Assembly: GCA_900314655.1 (NCBI GenBank)
Contig: OMWC01000019.1
Coordinates: 1-64,000, forward strand
Length of the DNA: 64,000 bases
DNA from: an uncultured Prevotellaceae bacterium
GTDB taxonomy: Bacteria; Bacteroidota; Bacteroidia; Bacteroidales; Bacteroidaceae
Direction of reading: 5' to 3'
Positions 25,313 through 33,637 of this stretch are shown here, one piece after another (position 1 is the first letter of the stretch; the number at the start of each line of letters is the position of its first letter). The notes below the pieces were generated by a model. The model saw only the letters and a program-made list of their open reading frames with translations, was not told the DNA's origin and ran no database searches. The position numbers and the translations under genes are program-made.

Positions 25313-27004
25313 TTACTCTTTCAATGGCTCCAACTTGAAGTCGGTTGCCGAGAACCAATGGAACCTGTTGGCATCGGATTCAGACAGTTCGGAGTCGGCA
25401 TAGACGCCATAGCGCACCAGGCTGTCAGGGCCTACCTCGACGTCCTTCAGGATGGTTTGGGTCCAGCCAAAACCGTTGCCGTTGTTAGCCTCCGAGATTC
25501 GCTTCATCAAGTGTCCGTTCTCCGTCGTGTTGAGCTCTGCCTCCGAAACCTTGGCCACATAATCGACGGCCATCTGCCAGATGTTTCCGCCCTCATTGCC
25601 CAGCGGCGTGATGGAGATGGAGTCGCGACCCATGGCCGTCTCGGCATAGATGAAAGCACCCCAGTTATCGGCCCTGGCATTACACGTCAGCCGATAATGG
25701 CCAGGAGCCATCTTTTCGGTGCGCTCGGCCTGGAAGAGCAAGTTACCGCTGGGGTCGTAGGCATCCAGATAGCGCGCCCGACGGTCGCCCGTGAAGTATT
25801 TTCCACTGTTCGTATAACGGTGGCTGAGACAGTTTTCGGCCTTCAGCAGCTTCCAGTGGTTGTCCTGATAGTACTTCCATTCCTCATCGTGGAAATAGAA
25901 TCCCTCGCTCATTCCGTCCTGCACATGGATATGCGACTGGTATTTCTGCTTGCTGATGGTATTTGCCAGATCGGCAATCTTCTTCATGGCAAAGACGCAA
26001 CCGCCCACGGCAACCAGCCATAATAGCAGCCAGAACACGCGCTGAAGGGTTCCCATGGAACTGATCTTGCCGGTCTTTTTCATCAGGGCATGCACCGCAC
26101 AATAGGCGGGAATGAAACAAGCCACCAAGGCGCTGACACCCAGCGTCCAGAACATCTCGGGCTGCTGTGCCATTTCCAGTTGCTCCTGCTGGAAATACTC
26201 TCCGATAACGGCTTGCGGAATGATATATAGCCGCAACAGCATGATGAGGATGGCCACACAAGCCACCGAACAGACGATGATCAGCAAGAGTTGGAACATG
26301 GCCACCAGGATGCTGAAGAATCCCGCCACACAGCCCTTGGCATTCACGTTATTCCTATGATAATCGCTACTCGCGGCAGCATCCATCTTCTGCTGCGCCT
26401 CAGTGGTCACCTCGCTGGCCAGCGTCTGCGGGTTGACTGCCTTACCCTTCATCTTCAGTCGGTCTTCGGGTGTGGCAGCCGAAGGCAGCAGGATGGCCAA
26501 TACCACATAGGCAAGGATGGGGCCCAGGTTCATGATTCCGACATGGAACACTTTGAAGAACCCGAACAGCGGGATGCAAATCAAGATAAAACCGATGCGC
26601 CACCAAGTGCGGTCGCCGCCGAAATAGTTGGCAAAACCAGCCAGCACGCCAGCTACCATCTTGTTCTCCACGTCCCGATAGAGCCGCTTCGGAGCAGAAT
26701 GGTTCACGCCGGCCTGTCCATTTCCGTCGGCATCCATCTCCTCGTTGCCAATCTCCTCCGGCGCACCAATCCGCTTGATGATTTCCTGCACGTGTTCTAT
26801 GGAAATGGCCTCCACGCCCTTTGCCTTCTGTTCCGAGAGCAATTCGGCAATGCGGGCCTCGATGTCGTTGAATATCTCCGCCCCATCCTCCTGCTTGCTG
26901 AAGTGGTGGCGCAGGCTCTCCTCATAGTTGTTCAGCAACTCGTAGGCATCCTCGTCGATGTTGTAGAGTTGGCCGAAAAGGTTTATGGTTATGTTCTTTT
27001 TCAT
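25313..27004 (-). CDS. PspC-domain membrane protein
   Basis: This 563-residue inner-membrane protein begins with a cytoplasmic helical part (about 1-100, GQLYNIDEDAYELLNNYEES) often seen in Bacteroidota PspC proteins. A PspC domain follows (about 105-175, RLYRDVENKMVAGVLAGFANYFG then FILICIPLFGF). Further membrane segments lie around 220-265, 285-310 and 325-345, and the rest is a presumably periplasmic C-terminal domain (about 365-563). PspC proteins act in envelope-stress responses. The start overlaps the stop of the PadR gene by 4 nt, the standard PadR-PspC pair. It is unrelated to xylan use and interrupts the two enzyme regions. Confidence 0.85.
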   Translation of the reverse strand: MKKNITINLFGQLYNIDEDAYELLNNYEESLRHHFSKQEDGAEIFNDIEARIAELLSEQKAKGVEAISIEHVQEIIKRIGAPEEIGNEEMDADGNGQAGVNHSAPKRLYRDVENKMVAGVLAGFANYFGGDRTWWRIGFILICIPLFGFFKVFHVGIMNLGPILAYVVLAILLPSAATPEDRLKMKGKAVNPQTLASEVTTEAQQKMDAAASSDYHRNNVNAKGCVAGFFSILVAMFQLLLIIVCSVACVAILIMLLRLYIIPQAVIGEYFQQEQLEMAQQPEMFWTLGVSALVACFIPAYCAVHALMKKTGKISSMGTLQRVFWLLLWLVAVGGCVFAMKKIADLANTISKQKYQSHIHVQDGMSEGFYFHDEEWKYYQDNHWKLLKAENCLSHRYTNSGKYFTGDRRARYLDAYDPSGNLLFQAERTEKMAPGHYRLTCNARADNWGAFIYAETAMGRDSISITPLGNEGGNIWQMAVDYVAKVSEAELNTTENGHLMKRISEANNGNGFGWTQTILKDVEVGPDSLVRYGVYADSELSESDANRFHWFSATDFKLEPLKE

Positions 27005-27366
27005 ACATCTTTACTATTAATAAGCGCGGTTTTTGACTTCAAGACTCCCACGGTATGGGCGATTTCCGTCCACGCCCGATCGAGTTCGTTGAGAAAGAGA
27101 CGCCCATCGTCGGTCAGGGCATAATACTTTCGCGGCGGCCCCTGCGTACTCTCCTGCCACTCATAGCCCAGCAGGCCGTCGTTCTTCAGTCGGGTCAGTA
27201 GCGGATAGAGGGTTCCTTCCACGACCAGCAGTTCCGCTTCTTTCAGCTGCTGGATGATGTCGGAGGCGTAGGCCGGACGCTCCTTGAGCAAGAGCAGGAT
27301 GCAATATTCCAGCATTCCCTTCCGCATCTGTGATTTTGCATTATCAATGTTCATGGTCTTAAACAT
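27001..27366 (-). CDS. PadR-family transcriptional repressor
   Basis: This 121-residue winged-helix protein shows the PadR pattern: MRKGMLEYCILLLLKERPAYASDIIQQL, then VVEGTLYPLLTRLKNDGLL, then PPRKYYALTDDGR. It lacks the longer C-terminal extension of subfamily 1 and so resembles the short PadR-s2 type. The second Met (27354) is also a possible start. It is co-transcribed with the PspC gene (4-nt overlap). A 25-bp inverted repeat upstream at 27462-27486 is a likely autoregulatory operator. Confidence 0.9.
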   Translation of the reverse strand: MFKTMNIDNAKSQMRKGMLEYCILLLLKERPAYASDIIQQLKEAELLVVEGTLYPLLTRLKNDGLLGYEWQESTQGPPRKYYALTDDGRLFLNELDRAWTEIAHTVGVLKSKTALINSKDV

Positions 27367-27443
27367 TTGAAATTAAACACTTTAGCAGTCTCGCGAAAAC
27401 TGCCGAAAGGCGAGTCTGTGGCCACCAGTCACCTTTCATGGTG

Positions 27444-27451
27444 CAAAGATA
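27444..27451 (-). promoter_or_regulatory. promoter box for padR-pspC
   Basis: TATCTTTG on the minus strand, about 78 nt before the PadR start. The inverted repeat at 27462-27486 begins 10 bp upstream of this box and covers the place where the -33 element should be. Confidence 0.55.
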
Positions 27452-27461
27452 GGTAAAATAT

Positions 27462-27486
27462 TAGTACCTTGCAATACAAAGTACTA
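27462..27486. promoter_or_regulatory. putative PadR operator
   Basis: TAGTACCTTG (27462-27471) and CAAAGTACTA (27477-27486) are 10-bp arms with one mismatch and a 5-bp spacer. The position over the promoter and the symmetry fit a dimeric PadR repressor site. This is an inference from layout. Confidence 0.6.
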
Positions 27487-27591
27487 TATTTAACTGTATT
27501 TAACAACAAGGACAGAAAACATTCCATGGAGTACCGAGTTGTTACCCCACCCCATACCAAGCAAACAAAGAGGCACACCTAAAAATATTTT

Positions 27592-27781
27592 ACGTCCCAA
27601 CATCCCAACGTCCCAACGTCCCTTTTTTTGTTTTGGAGGTAGGGGAGAAGAATAGGAAAATAGTAATTATTAATTATAAATATATATTTATATATATATA
27701 AATATATATTTATCCATATACTTGACCCCCGCAGCTGAAAAACCAATTTAGGGATGTTGGGACGTTGGGACGTTGGGATGT
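27592..27781. repeat. long inverted repeat with AT palindrome
   Basis: The 32-bp arms (27592-27623 and 27750-27781, 29 of 32 matching) are each made of four 8-bp units of the type CGTCCCAA or CATCCCAA. Two of the three mismatches would be G-U pairs in RNA. Between them lies a perfect 38-bp AT palindrome (27676-27713). The whole lies just downstream of the DUF4248 gene and fills most of the gene-free gap 27500-27789. I see no other gene in this gap. Confidence 0.8.
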
Positions 27782-27789
27782 TCTCTCTG

Positions 27790-28002
27790 CTAAAACTCGC
27801 CCAGAAAGTGCACGATGCGGTTCACTTGCCGGGGAGTGAAAGTGCGCTGGCGGCCTGTGTAGCCAAGTCGTAGAAGTTCTTCCTTGAGCGGTTGGCAGAC
27901 ATCAATCCAATGCTTTAATTTTTTCCATGCGGCTTTGGAGCTGAGTTCTGGATTATAGCGTAATGCCAGCTCCGTACGCCCGTATTCACGATAGTTACTC
28001 AT
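27790..28002 (-). CDS. DUF4248 small protein
   Basis: This is a 70-residue protein reading MSNYREYGRTELALRYNPEL, then AAWKKLKHWI and RTFTPRQVNRIVHFLGEF. That is the pattern I know as DUF4248, a small Bacteroidota family with a helix-turn-helix flavour and unknown role, often near VirE-type or HU-type genes. The frame is open upstream to 28182, but the family starts at this Met, so I use 28002. The gene is alone here. Its downstream flank is the long inverted repeat at 27592-27781, 9 bp after the stop, so the hairpin may be its terminator or part of the same element. Confidence 0.75.
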   Translation of the reverse strand: MSNYREYGRTELALRYNPELSSKAAWKKLKHWIDVCQPLKEELLRLGYTGRQRTFTPRQVNRIVHFLGEF

Positions 28003-28212
28003 AGCTGATACAAAGTTACTAAAAATCAACGACTTATGCAAGGATTTCGGAAAGTTTTTGCTTTGTTTCCATTGGGTGGAAGCCGGGCTTCCGTTGAACA
28101 GAAGTCCGGCTTCCAATGAGTGGAAACATGCAACAGGGTCGCTAAGTTCCCGTAAGGTACCAATAAGTCGCCATAAGTTCACTTAACAGCCCTTTTGGTC
28201 AGCGTAATGTTG

Positions 28213-28220
28213 TATCTTTG
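28213..28220 (+). promoter_or_regulatory. orphan promoter-like box facing right
   Basis: TATCTTTG lies on the plus strand, with TTTG 15 nt upstream (28194-28197), a short spacing. No plus-strand gene follows; transcription would run into the antisense side of the GH43 gene at 28284. The stretch 28003-28283 holds no other recognisable gene. An imperfect hairpin GAGAGC...GCTCTC (about 28230-28253) follows the box. Confidence 0.35.
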
Positions 28221-28283
28221 CATCGTAAAACGAGAGCTATTCGCGATATGCTCTCGACCCGATATGCGGAAGCGGTCTTTGAC

Positions 28284-30023
28284 TTACTGATACATCGTTT
28301 TGCGCTGATGCTTCACGCCCCGGGCATCAACCGTCTGCTCGATGATGATGCCATGAGCCTGACTGGCGGATGAGAGCGGACGGCCAGAAAGGTCGTAACG
28401 TTGCCGCCGGAGGGGCTTGCAGCTCTCCATGGTCTGGATACCGTCTGCGTCCGTTTCCATAAACTGCCAGGCATCCCAATAAACGTCACCCGTAGCTGAA
28501 GTGAGACTGAAATAGAGGTTCTTCGTGCCTTTAAACTTCTCTGGATCAACTTCTACGACATGGTCTTCCATATCGGTAGAAGAGAAATCAAAGACGGCTG
28601 ACTTGGCTCCTTTCCTACCGATGCTAACCGTAAAGGTGCCCGTTCCCTTGGCACGAATCATGAAGCGGGAAGCTGCCTTAGTGCCGAAATCAACCTTGCG
28701 CACATAAGTCCAGTCGTTAACATCCATTTTCACCTGCAAGTTCTCAGAAGCATCGTTGCCCAGCGTACTGATACGGCCATTCTTCTTGATATTCGTGAAA
28801 TCCTCGTATTCCAGACCGCCACAGGTGGCAAAGGTTTCCGTCTGCTGCAGTTCGTAGGGATTCACGTTGTCGATGGCATCGCAGCCCTCAAGGTCGAGCG
28901 TGACAGTGCTGACGGTGGCCGACGACTCGCTGACCGAGGCCTTGTTCACACAGATGGAACGGTAATCGCCAGCGCTGGCATCAACGGCTCCTTCCTTTTT
29001 CATCACGTCGAGCAGGACGCTTCCGTGGTTGTGGTAGATGTGATAGTAGTTGCCCTTGAACTTCTGCAGGTGGGAGTGGTTGTTGCCTGCAACTCCAGGG
29101 CCGTAAGCACCTTTGTAAACCCATGAATTGGGGTCCATGGGATTATCAGAGACCATGTAGCACATGGTGCCTCCTCCGGGTGCACTGGCAGTAATGCCAT
29201 GCTCGCTCTTGTAAGCATTCCATTCAGCATTATCACGGTTGGCCCAGTTAGAGCAGTAGGTATAGACATACTTGCCGCCAATCATGTTCAGTTCGTTAGC
29301 CTCGAAGTGGTAGGGGGCAGGAATCTCTACAGCGGAACCATCGACTTCTGTCATCGAAGGCTTCAACTTGATAATGCGAGCTGCTTTAGCATTTATACCG
29401 TTCACGCCGAGACCACCAAAGGAAATCCAACCCACACCGTTATCATCAATCATGACACCAGGGTCAAAATTGGCATAGGTCCCCTGTTTGTTAGCTCCCA
29501 GAGTGTCGTAGTGGATCATCAGCTTGTTGAGGGGCGACTTAAAGGGACCCACTGGCGAACTGGCCTTCAGCACGCCCACGCCATGGCTGGAGTTGCAGAA
29601 ATAGAGGAAGAATTCGTCCTCGCCTGTTTCAGGATTGGTGCGCCATGTTACTGACGGAGCCCACGACACGCCATAGCTCTGATACCAAGGATTCTTCACC
29701 CAGGAGGAGCAGATTTTCTGCGTGTCGATAGTGCCGTGGAAGGTCCAGTTGACCATGTCGGCAGTGGAGAAAATGACGATCGACTTGATGTTTCCGTAGG
29801 AGTTGTCGCCTTTCTTGCCATTGGCCAGGAACTCCTGGTGGTCGTTGGTGCCATAGACGTAGAGGCGTCCGTTGTATTCGAGTGCCGTGGGGTCAGCACA
29901 GAACACGACTGGACTGATGGGGTTACCGTTGGACCCGCTCTTGAATCCGGTGGCCAAGGTCTGTGCCGGAAGTGTTGCACTAAATGAGAAAAGACAAAAG
30001 ATAAGTGATAGGTATTGTTTCAT
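28284..30023 (-). CDS. GH43 enzyme with CBM6-like domain
   Basis: This exported protein of 579 residues has a signal peptide (about 1-20) and a GH43 propeller (about 35-375) with D44 in FCADPTALEY, D187 in NFDPGVM and E241 in YHFEANEL. A CBM6-like sandwich (about 395-525, GLEYEDFTNI) and a C-terminal tail RYDLSGRPLSS... of sorting-signal appearance follow. The long insert between the first two acidic residues (KKGDNSYGNIKS, WVKNPWYQSYGVSW) resembles GH43 enzymes that act on arabinoxylan. It starts 17 nt after the second GH97 gene and forms a two-gene unit with it. Whether it is an arabinofuranosidase or an endo-acting enzyme is open. Confidence 0.88.
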   Translation of the reverse strand: MKQYLSLIFCLFSFSATLPAQTLATGFKSGSNGNPISPVVFCADPTALEYNGRLYVYGTNDHQEFLANGKKGDNSYGNIKSIVIFSTADMVNWTFHGTIDTQKICSSWVKNPWYQSYGVSWAPSVTWRTNPETGEDEFFLYFCNSSHGVGVLKASSPVGPFKSPLNKLMIHYDTLGANKQGTYANFDPGVMIDDNGVGWISFGGLGVNGINAKAARIIKLKPSMTEVDGSAVEIPAPYHFEANELNMIGGKYVYTYCSNWANRDNAEWNAYKSEHGITASAPGGGTMCYMVSDNPMDPNSWVYKGAYGPGVAGNNHSHLQKFKGNYYHIYHNHGSVLLDVMKKEGAVDASAGDYRSICVNKASVSESSATVSTVTLDLEGCDAIDNVNPYELQQTETFATCGGLEYEDFTNIKKNGRISTLGNDASENLQVKMDVNDWTYVRKVDFGTKAASRFMIRAKGTGTFTVSIGRKGAKSAVFDFSSTDMEDHVVEVDPEKFKGTKNLYFSLTSATGDVYWDAWQFMETDADGIQTMESCKPLRRQRYDLSGRPLSSASQAHGIIIEQTVDARGVKHQRKTMYQ

Positions 30024-30040
30024 GATTGTAATTTATTGAT

Positions 30041-32008
30041 TTACATTCTACATTCAATTACGATTCCCCCATTGCAAGAAATGTCAACCGTCATCTGCTT
30101 TTTGCGGTTCAGCTTCATGGTCTTCACGCTGCCCTGGAGTTTTGCATCGTCACTATACACCTTCAGCTGACTGCCGGCTGTAATCATCGGGAGCGAGATG
30201 GTCTTCTTCAGAGGCTGCTCTTCGGCATTGATGCCAGCCACGAACCACTTTTCGCCATGACGGCGGGCAATGATGGCATAGCGGCCAGGATAGCCGTCGA
30301 TGAAGCGGATTTCATCCCAGGTGGTGGGCACCTGCTTCATGAAGTCGATGGCCCATGAGGGAGCGTCGGTGAGGTTGTTGGGAGCCATGGCGAAGTGCTG
30401 CACGCTGCTCTGGAAGAGTACGGCGGTGGCAAGGGCAAAGACATCGCTCGTGCGACGCTGACTGCCATGCTTATTGTCGGCGCCATAGTATTTGTTGAGC
30501 GTAGAGCCACCGAAATCCATCGAGCCCACGGTGTTGCGGATAAAGGTGTGGGTACAGGCATTGCGGGCCTCAGCATCGCACATGCCCTGCGAGAAATGGA
30601 GGTTCTCGCTGGCCAGCACAGCCTCGGAAGCCACATAGTTGGGATACATGCGCTCCCATCCGCGAGGCAGCGTACAGCCGTGGAAGATAACCTGCAGGCC
30701 GTAGTCGTTGGCATCGCTGAGAATATCCTCGTAGAGTTGCATCATAGGCTGCTTGTCGCCCCCGAAGAAATCCACCTTGATGCCCAGGATGCCATTGCGC
30801 CGCATCCATGCCATCTCCTTGCGCCGAAGGCGGCTGTTGTCCATGATGCCCTTGGGCGTTTGCGGGGCATCGTTCCAATGGCCGTTAGAGTTGTACCAGA
30901 GGAAGAGACCCACACCTTTGCTGCGGCCATAGGCTGCCAGCTGCTCCATGCGCTCATAGCCTATCTGCTTGTCCCACCAGGCATCCACGAGCACCGAGCG
31001 GTAGCCCATCTGGGCGGAGAAATCAATATAGCGGCATTGTTCGTCGTAGTTGCAGGAAGCATCCATCCCGATAATCCAGCTCCAGGAGCCTTTACCATAG
31101 GTGTATTCCTTTGAGGCTTCATATTTCGGTTCCACGAGGTCGTTGGCCACCGTGGTCTCCACGATATTCTTCAGCGTTCCCACGGTCAGCGTGCGCCAAG
31201 GCGTATAGCCGGGGAGGGAGATTGCGGGCGTGACGGAACCGATGCCGTTGCACTCGCCTTCCTGTGGAAAACCAATCTTATAGCAACCGTCGTGGTCATT
31301 CAGCAGACGCGAAGCACAGTAGCTGCCATCGACACCTGTCTCGCTGATGAGGAGCCAAAGAGCCTCCTCCGAACCACCCTGAGAAGGGGTTTTAAACAGA
31401 CACGGAAACGAATACCCTTGTCCCCAACCGTTCTTGCCCATCTGGTCATCGAGGGTGTAGTTGGTCTCATAGGAAGGGGCAGTACGCGCAAAGCCTGTCA
31501 TGGGCAGCGACTGCGGACAGAGGAAGGTAGTGGTGCCCTGAGGCAACGTAAATCCGCTGGCCTCACTCCTGACCACGGCCACCAGCGTCTCATCACGGCG
31601 GCGCACAGGCAGCAGCCGATACCGATAAGCCACATCACGGTCGCTCACCATCCATTCCATCTCCATCTTGCCGCCATCACCAGCCACCGTCAGCACGGCC
31701 TGACGATAAGCCACGCTTACATGACGCTGCTTGATAGTGCGCAGCTCATAGGCTCGCTCCACGGTCTGGGGATCGGTAGCGTTTTCAATGGTCAGCCCTT
31801 TGGTGAGATCCAATCGGTCGGTGACGATGCCCAGCGGGGAATCTTCCAAGATTTGAGCACCTTGATAGCGCACGTTGTAACTGAGTTTTCCACCCTCGTC
31901 ATTCAGGGTTACTACCACCTGTCCGCCGGGTGAAGTGAGAACCACATCCTTGGCAGTAGTAATCATGCAGGAGAGGCTCAACACCAATGTCAAAAGTGTC
32001 TTATTCAT
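30041..32008 (-). CDS. GH97 retaining alpha-galactosidase-like enzyme
   Basis: This 655-residue protein has an export signal (about 1-19), an N-terminal beta-sandwich (about 25-300) and a catalytic barrel (about 300-570). D413 in GIKVDFFGGDK and E462 in ASEAVLASEN are the residues expected in retaining GH97 enzymes, as in the GH97-GH43 fusion. The protein is full length and carries none of the repeat-derived inserts seen in that fusion, which makes it a natural comparison. Probable substrates are alpha-galactosides or beta-L-arabinopyranosides on hemicellulose side chains. It is the first gene of a unit with GH43. Confidence 0.9.
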   Translation of the reverse strand: MNKTLLTLVLSLSCMITTAKDVVLTSPGGQVVVTLNDEGGKLSYNVRYQGAQILEDSPLGIVTDRLDLTKGLTIENATDPQTVERAYELRTIKQRHVSVAYRQAVLTVAGDGGKMEMEWMVSDRDVAYRYRLLPVRRRDETLVAVVRSEASGFTLPQGTTTFLCPQSLPMTGFARTAPSYETNYTLDDQMGKNGWGQGYSFPCLFKTPSQGGSEEALWLLISETGVDGSYCASRLLNDHDGCYKIGFPQEGECNGIGSVTPAISLPGYTPWRTLTVGTLKNIVETTVANDLVEPKYEASKEYTYGKGSWSWIIGMDASCNYDEQCRYIDFSAQMGYRSVLVDAWWDKQIGYERMEQLAAYGRSKGVGLFLWYNSNGHWNDAPQTPKGIMDNSRLRRKEMAWMRRNGILGIKVDFFGGDKQPMMQLYEDILSDANDYGLQVIFHGCTLPRGWERMYPNYVASEAVLASENLHFSQGMCDAEARNACTHTFIRNTVGSMDFGGSTLNKYYGADNKHGSQRRTSDVFALATAVLFQSSVQHFAMAPNNLTDAPSWAIDFMKQVPTTWDEIRFIDGYPGRYAIIARRHGEKWFVAGINAEEQPLKKTISLPMITAGSQLKVYSDDAKLQGSVKTMKLNRKKQMTVDISCNGGIVIECRM

Positions 32009-32148
32009 TTTCTCTATTTATAAACTTCGTTCATGAATTTCGGCAGCACTCAGCATAGCTCAAGCAAGCTTGGCTCTGCCTTCGTTTGCACGTAATATCT
32101 TATTTTCTCATTTTTTCAATTTCTCATTTTCTCAATACAAAGGCTATG

Positions 32149-32156
32149 CAAAGATA
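32149..32156 (-). promoter_or_regulatory. promoter box for the GH97-GH43 pair
   Basis: TATCTTTG on the minus strand gives a leader of about 135 nt before the GH97 start at 32008. The GCTATGCAAAGATAA context matches the box at 25194-25201. The leader contains TTTCTCATTTTCTCA repeats (about 32104-32138), the kind also found inside the TonB receptor gene. Confidence 0.5.
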
Positions 32157-32281
32157 ATACAAAAAAGACAAACGCAATACAAATGAGACGAATTAGCAAA
32201 TGTGTGATACATTGGCTCATGTGTTTTAGGCCGAAACACCGTATTATTGCAACGAAAACCTCATTTTATAACACAAACAGT

Positions 32282-32772
32282 ATGAAAAGATTTTTGACAC
32301 TTTTGACTCTGACGTATGCCGTGATTGGCGTTTCAGCACAGGGTCTCCAGCTCAACAGTAAGGATTATCTGGAACGACGGGGCGTGAACGTGATGGTGTA
32401 TAGCAATCCGTTGGCAGCAACGGACAGGTCATATCGCAAGGCATCAACAACTATTGGGTGAACAAATATTTCCCCGACATCGTGACGCGCGACGATGTGC
32501 TGCGCCCCGCCGGTTATCTCTTCGGCTGTCATCCCTTCCACAACCGCTCATTCGTGATGGGCGTGGGCGTAAGGCCCAAGGATGTGGCCTACGGCAATAA
32601 CCGCAGCGACTTCACTTTTATTGCCGGAGGCGTGGTGCCCGGAATGCTGCTCCTGCAGCCCGACTATATTGAGAACAAGGACGACTGGTCTTTCTTCTGG
32701 GGACAGAACGAATGTACCATCGGTCAGAATGCCATGTACCTCTACTATGGCAACATTCTGAGCGGAATGTAG
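32282..32772 (+). pseudogene. internally deleted GH9-like glycosidase remnant
   Basis: The first frame (from 32282) encodes a signal peptide and MVYSNPL-type start of a GH9-like enzyme, then runs off frame and stops at 32461. The second frame, readable from about 32417 (NGQVISQGINNYWVNKYFPD) to 32772, is the C-terminal end of such an enzyme: YLFGCHPFHNRSF, then GGVVPGMLLLQPDY, and FFWGQNECTIGQN with the glutamate expected of GH9. The family usually has more than 500 residues, so most of the middle is gone and a frameshift joins the ends. The GH9 call rests on the C-terminal motifs and is moderately certain; the broken state is clear. Confidence 0.7.
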
Positions 32773-32776
32773 CGTA

Positions 32777-33619
32777 TTACCCTTTCCATTGATCTGACGA
32801 CCAGGCAGCACCAGGCTCTGCCGGGTCGCAGGTGAGTGGCACGCGGCGGTCGAAGGCAGCAAGCCGCTGCATCTCTTCTTCCGTCAGTTGGAAATCAAAG
32901 ACATCGATGTTCTGCTCCATGCGCTCACGACGAGCCGACTTGGGGATAACCGTCACGCCCTGCTGAATCAGGAAGCGGAGGGCCACCTGTCGGGTGGATT
33001 TGCCATGCTCCTCGGCAATAGCCTGCATACAAGGGTCGGTATAGATATCGTCGGCCAGTCCCTGACCGAAGGGAGCATAGCCCTCATGGCGCACGCCGAG
33101 ACGCTCCATCCATTCATGACACTGACGCTGCTGGCAGAGCAGATTGGTCTCTATCTGATTCACCGCAGGCACCACCTTGTTGTAGCGGGCTATATCTATC
33201 AGGCGGTCGGCATGAAAATTGGAAACGCCGATGCTGCGCACCTTTCCCTCTTCGAGGAGCCGCTCCAGATCGCGATAAGCCTTATAGGTATTGCCGAAGG
33301 GCCAGTGAAGCAATATGAGGTCAAGATAGTCCACCTGCAAGGTTCGCAACGACTCAAGCACGGCCTCATAGCACGCTTCGAACCGGTTGAACCAAATCTT
33401 GGAAGTCAGGAAAATTTCCTCGCGGGCCACTCCCGAATCCTTCAGGGCCTGCCCGATGTATTGCTCATTGCCGTAATACTGGGCCGTGTCAATCAGCCGA
33501 TAGCCCACCTCGAGGGCATCGCGCACGCTGCGGAGCGCCACGCCCTTGTCGGCTCCCTCGTAGGTGCCGAGCCCCAACACGGGCATCTCAACACCATTAT
33601 TCAGTTTCACGTACTCCAT
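32777..33619 (-). CDS. aldo/keto reductase
   Basis: This 280-residue cytoplasmic NADPH-dependent reductase has the complete catalytic set: D44 and Y49 in RLIDTAQYYG, K74 in LTSKIWF and H105 in LILLHWPF. The C-terminal cofactor part has VIPKSARRERMEQN. It is closest in style to 2,5-diketogluconate reductase-like members of the AKR5 type. The substrate cannot be told; sugar-derived or aromatic aldehydes released from plant cell walls are possible. It follows the SDR gene by 18 nt and probably shares its transcript. Its stop lies 4 nt from the stop of the GH9-like remnant on the other strand. Confidence 0.9.
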   Translation of the reverse strand: MEYVKLNNGVEMPVLGLGTYEGADKGVALRSVRDALEVGYRLIDTAQYYGNEQYIGQALKDSGVAREEIFLTSKIWFNRFEACYEAVLESLRTLQVDYLDLILLHWPFGNTYKAYRDLERLLEEGKVRSIGVSNFHADRLIDIARYNKVVPAVNQIETNLLCQQRQCHEWMERLGVRHEGYAPFGQGLADDIYTDPCMQAIAEEHGKSTRQVALRFLIQQGVTVIPKSARRERMEQNIDVFDFQLTEEEMQRLAAFDRRVPLTCDPAEPGAAWSSDQWKG

Positions 33620-33637
33620 AATAAACGATGACGAAAA

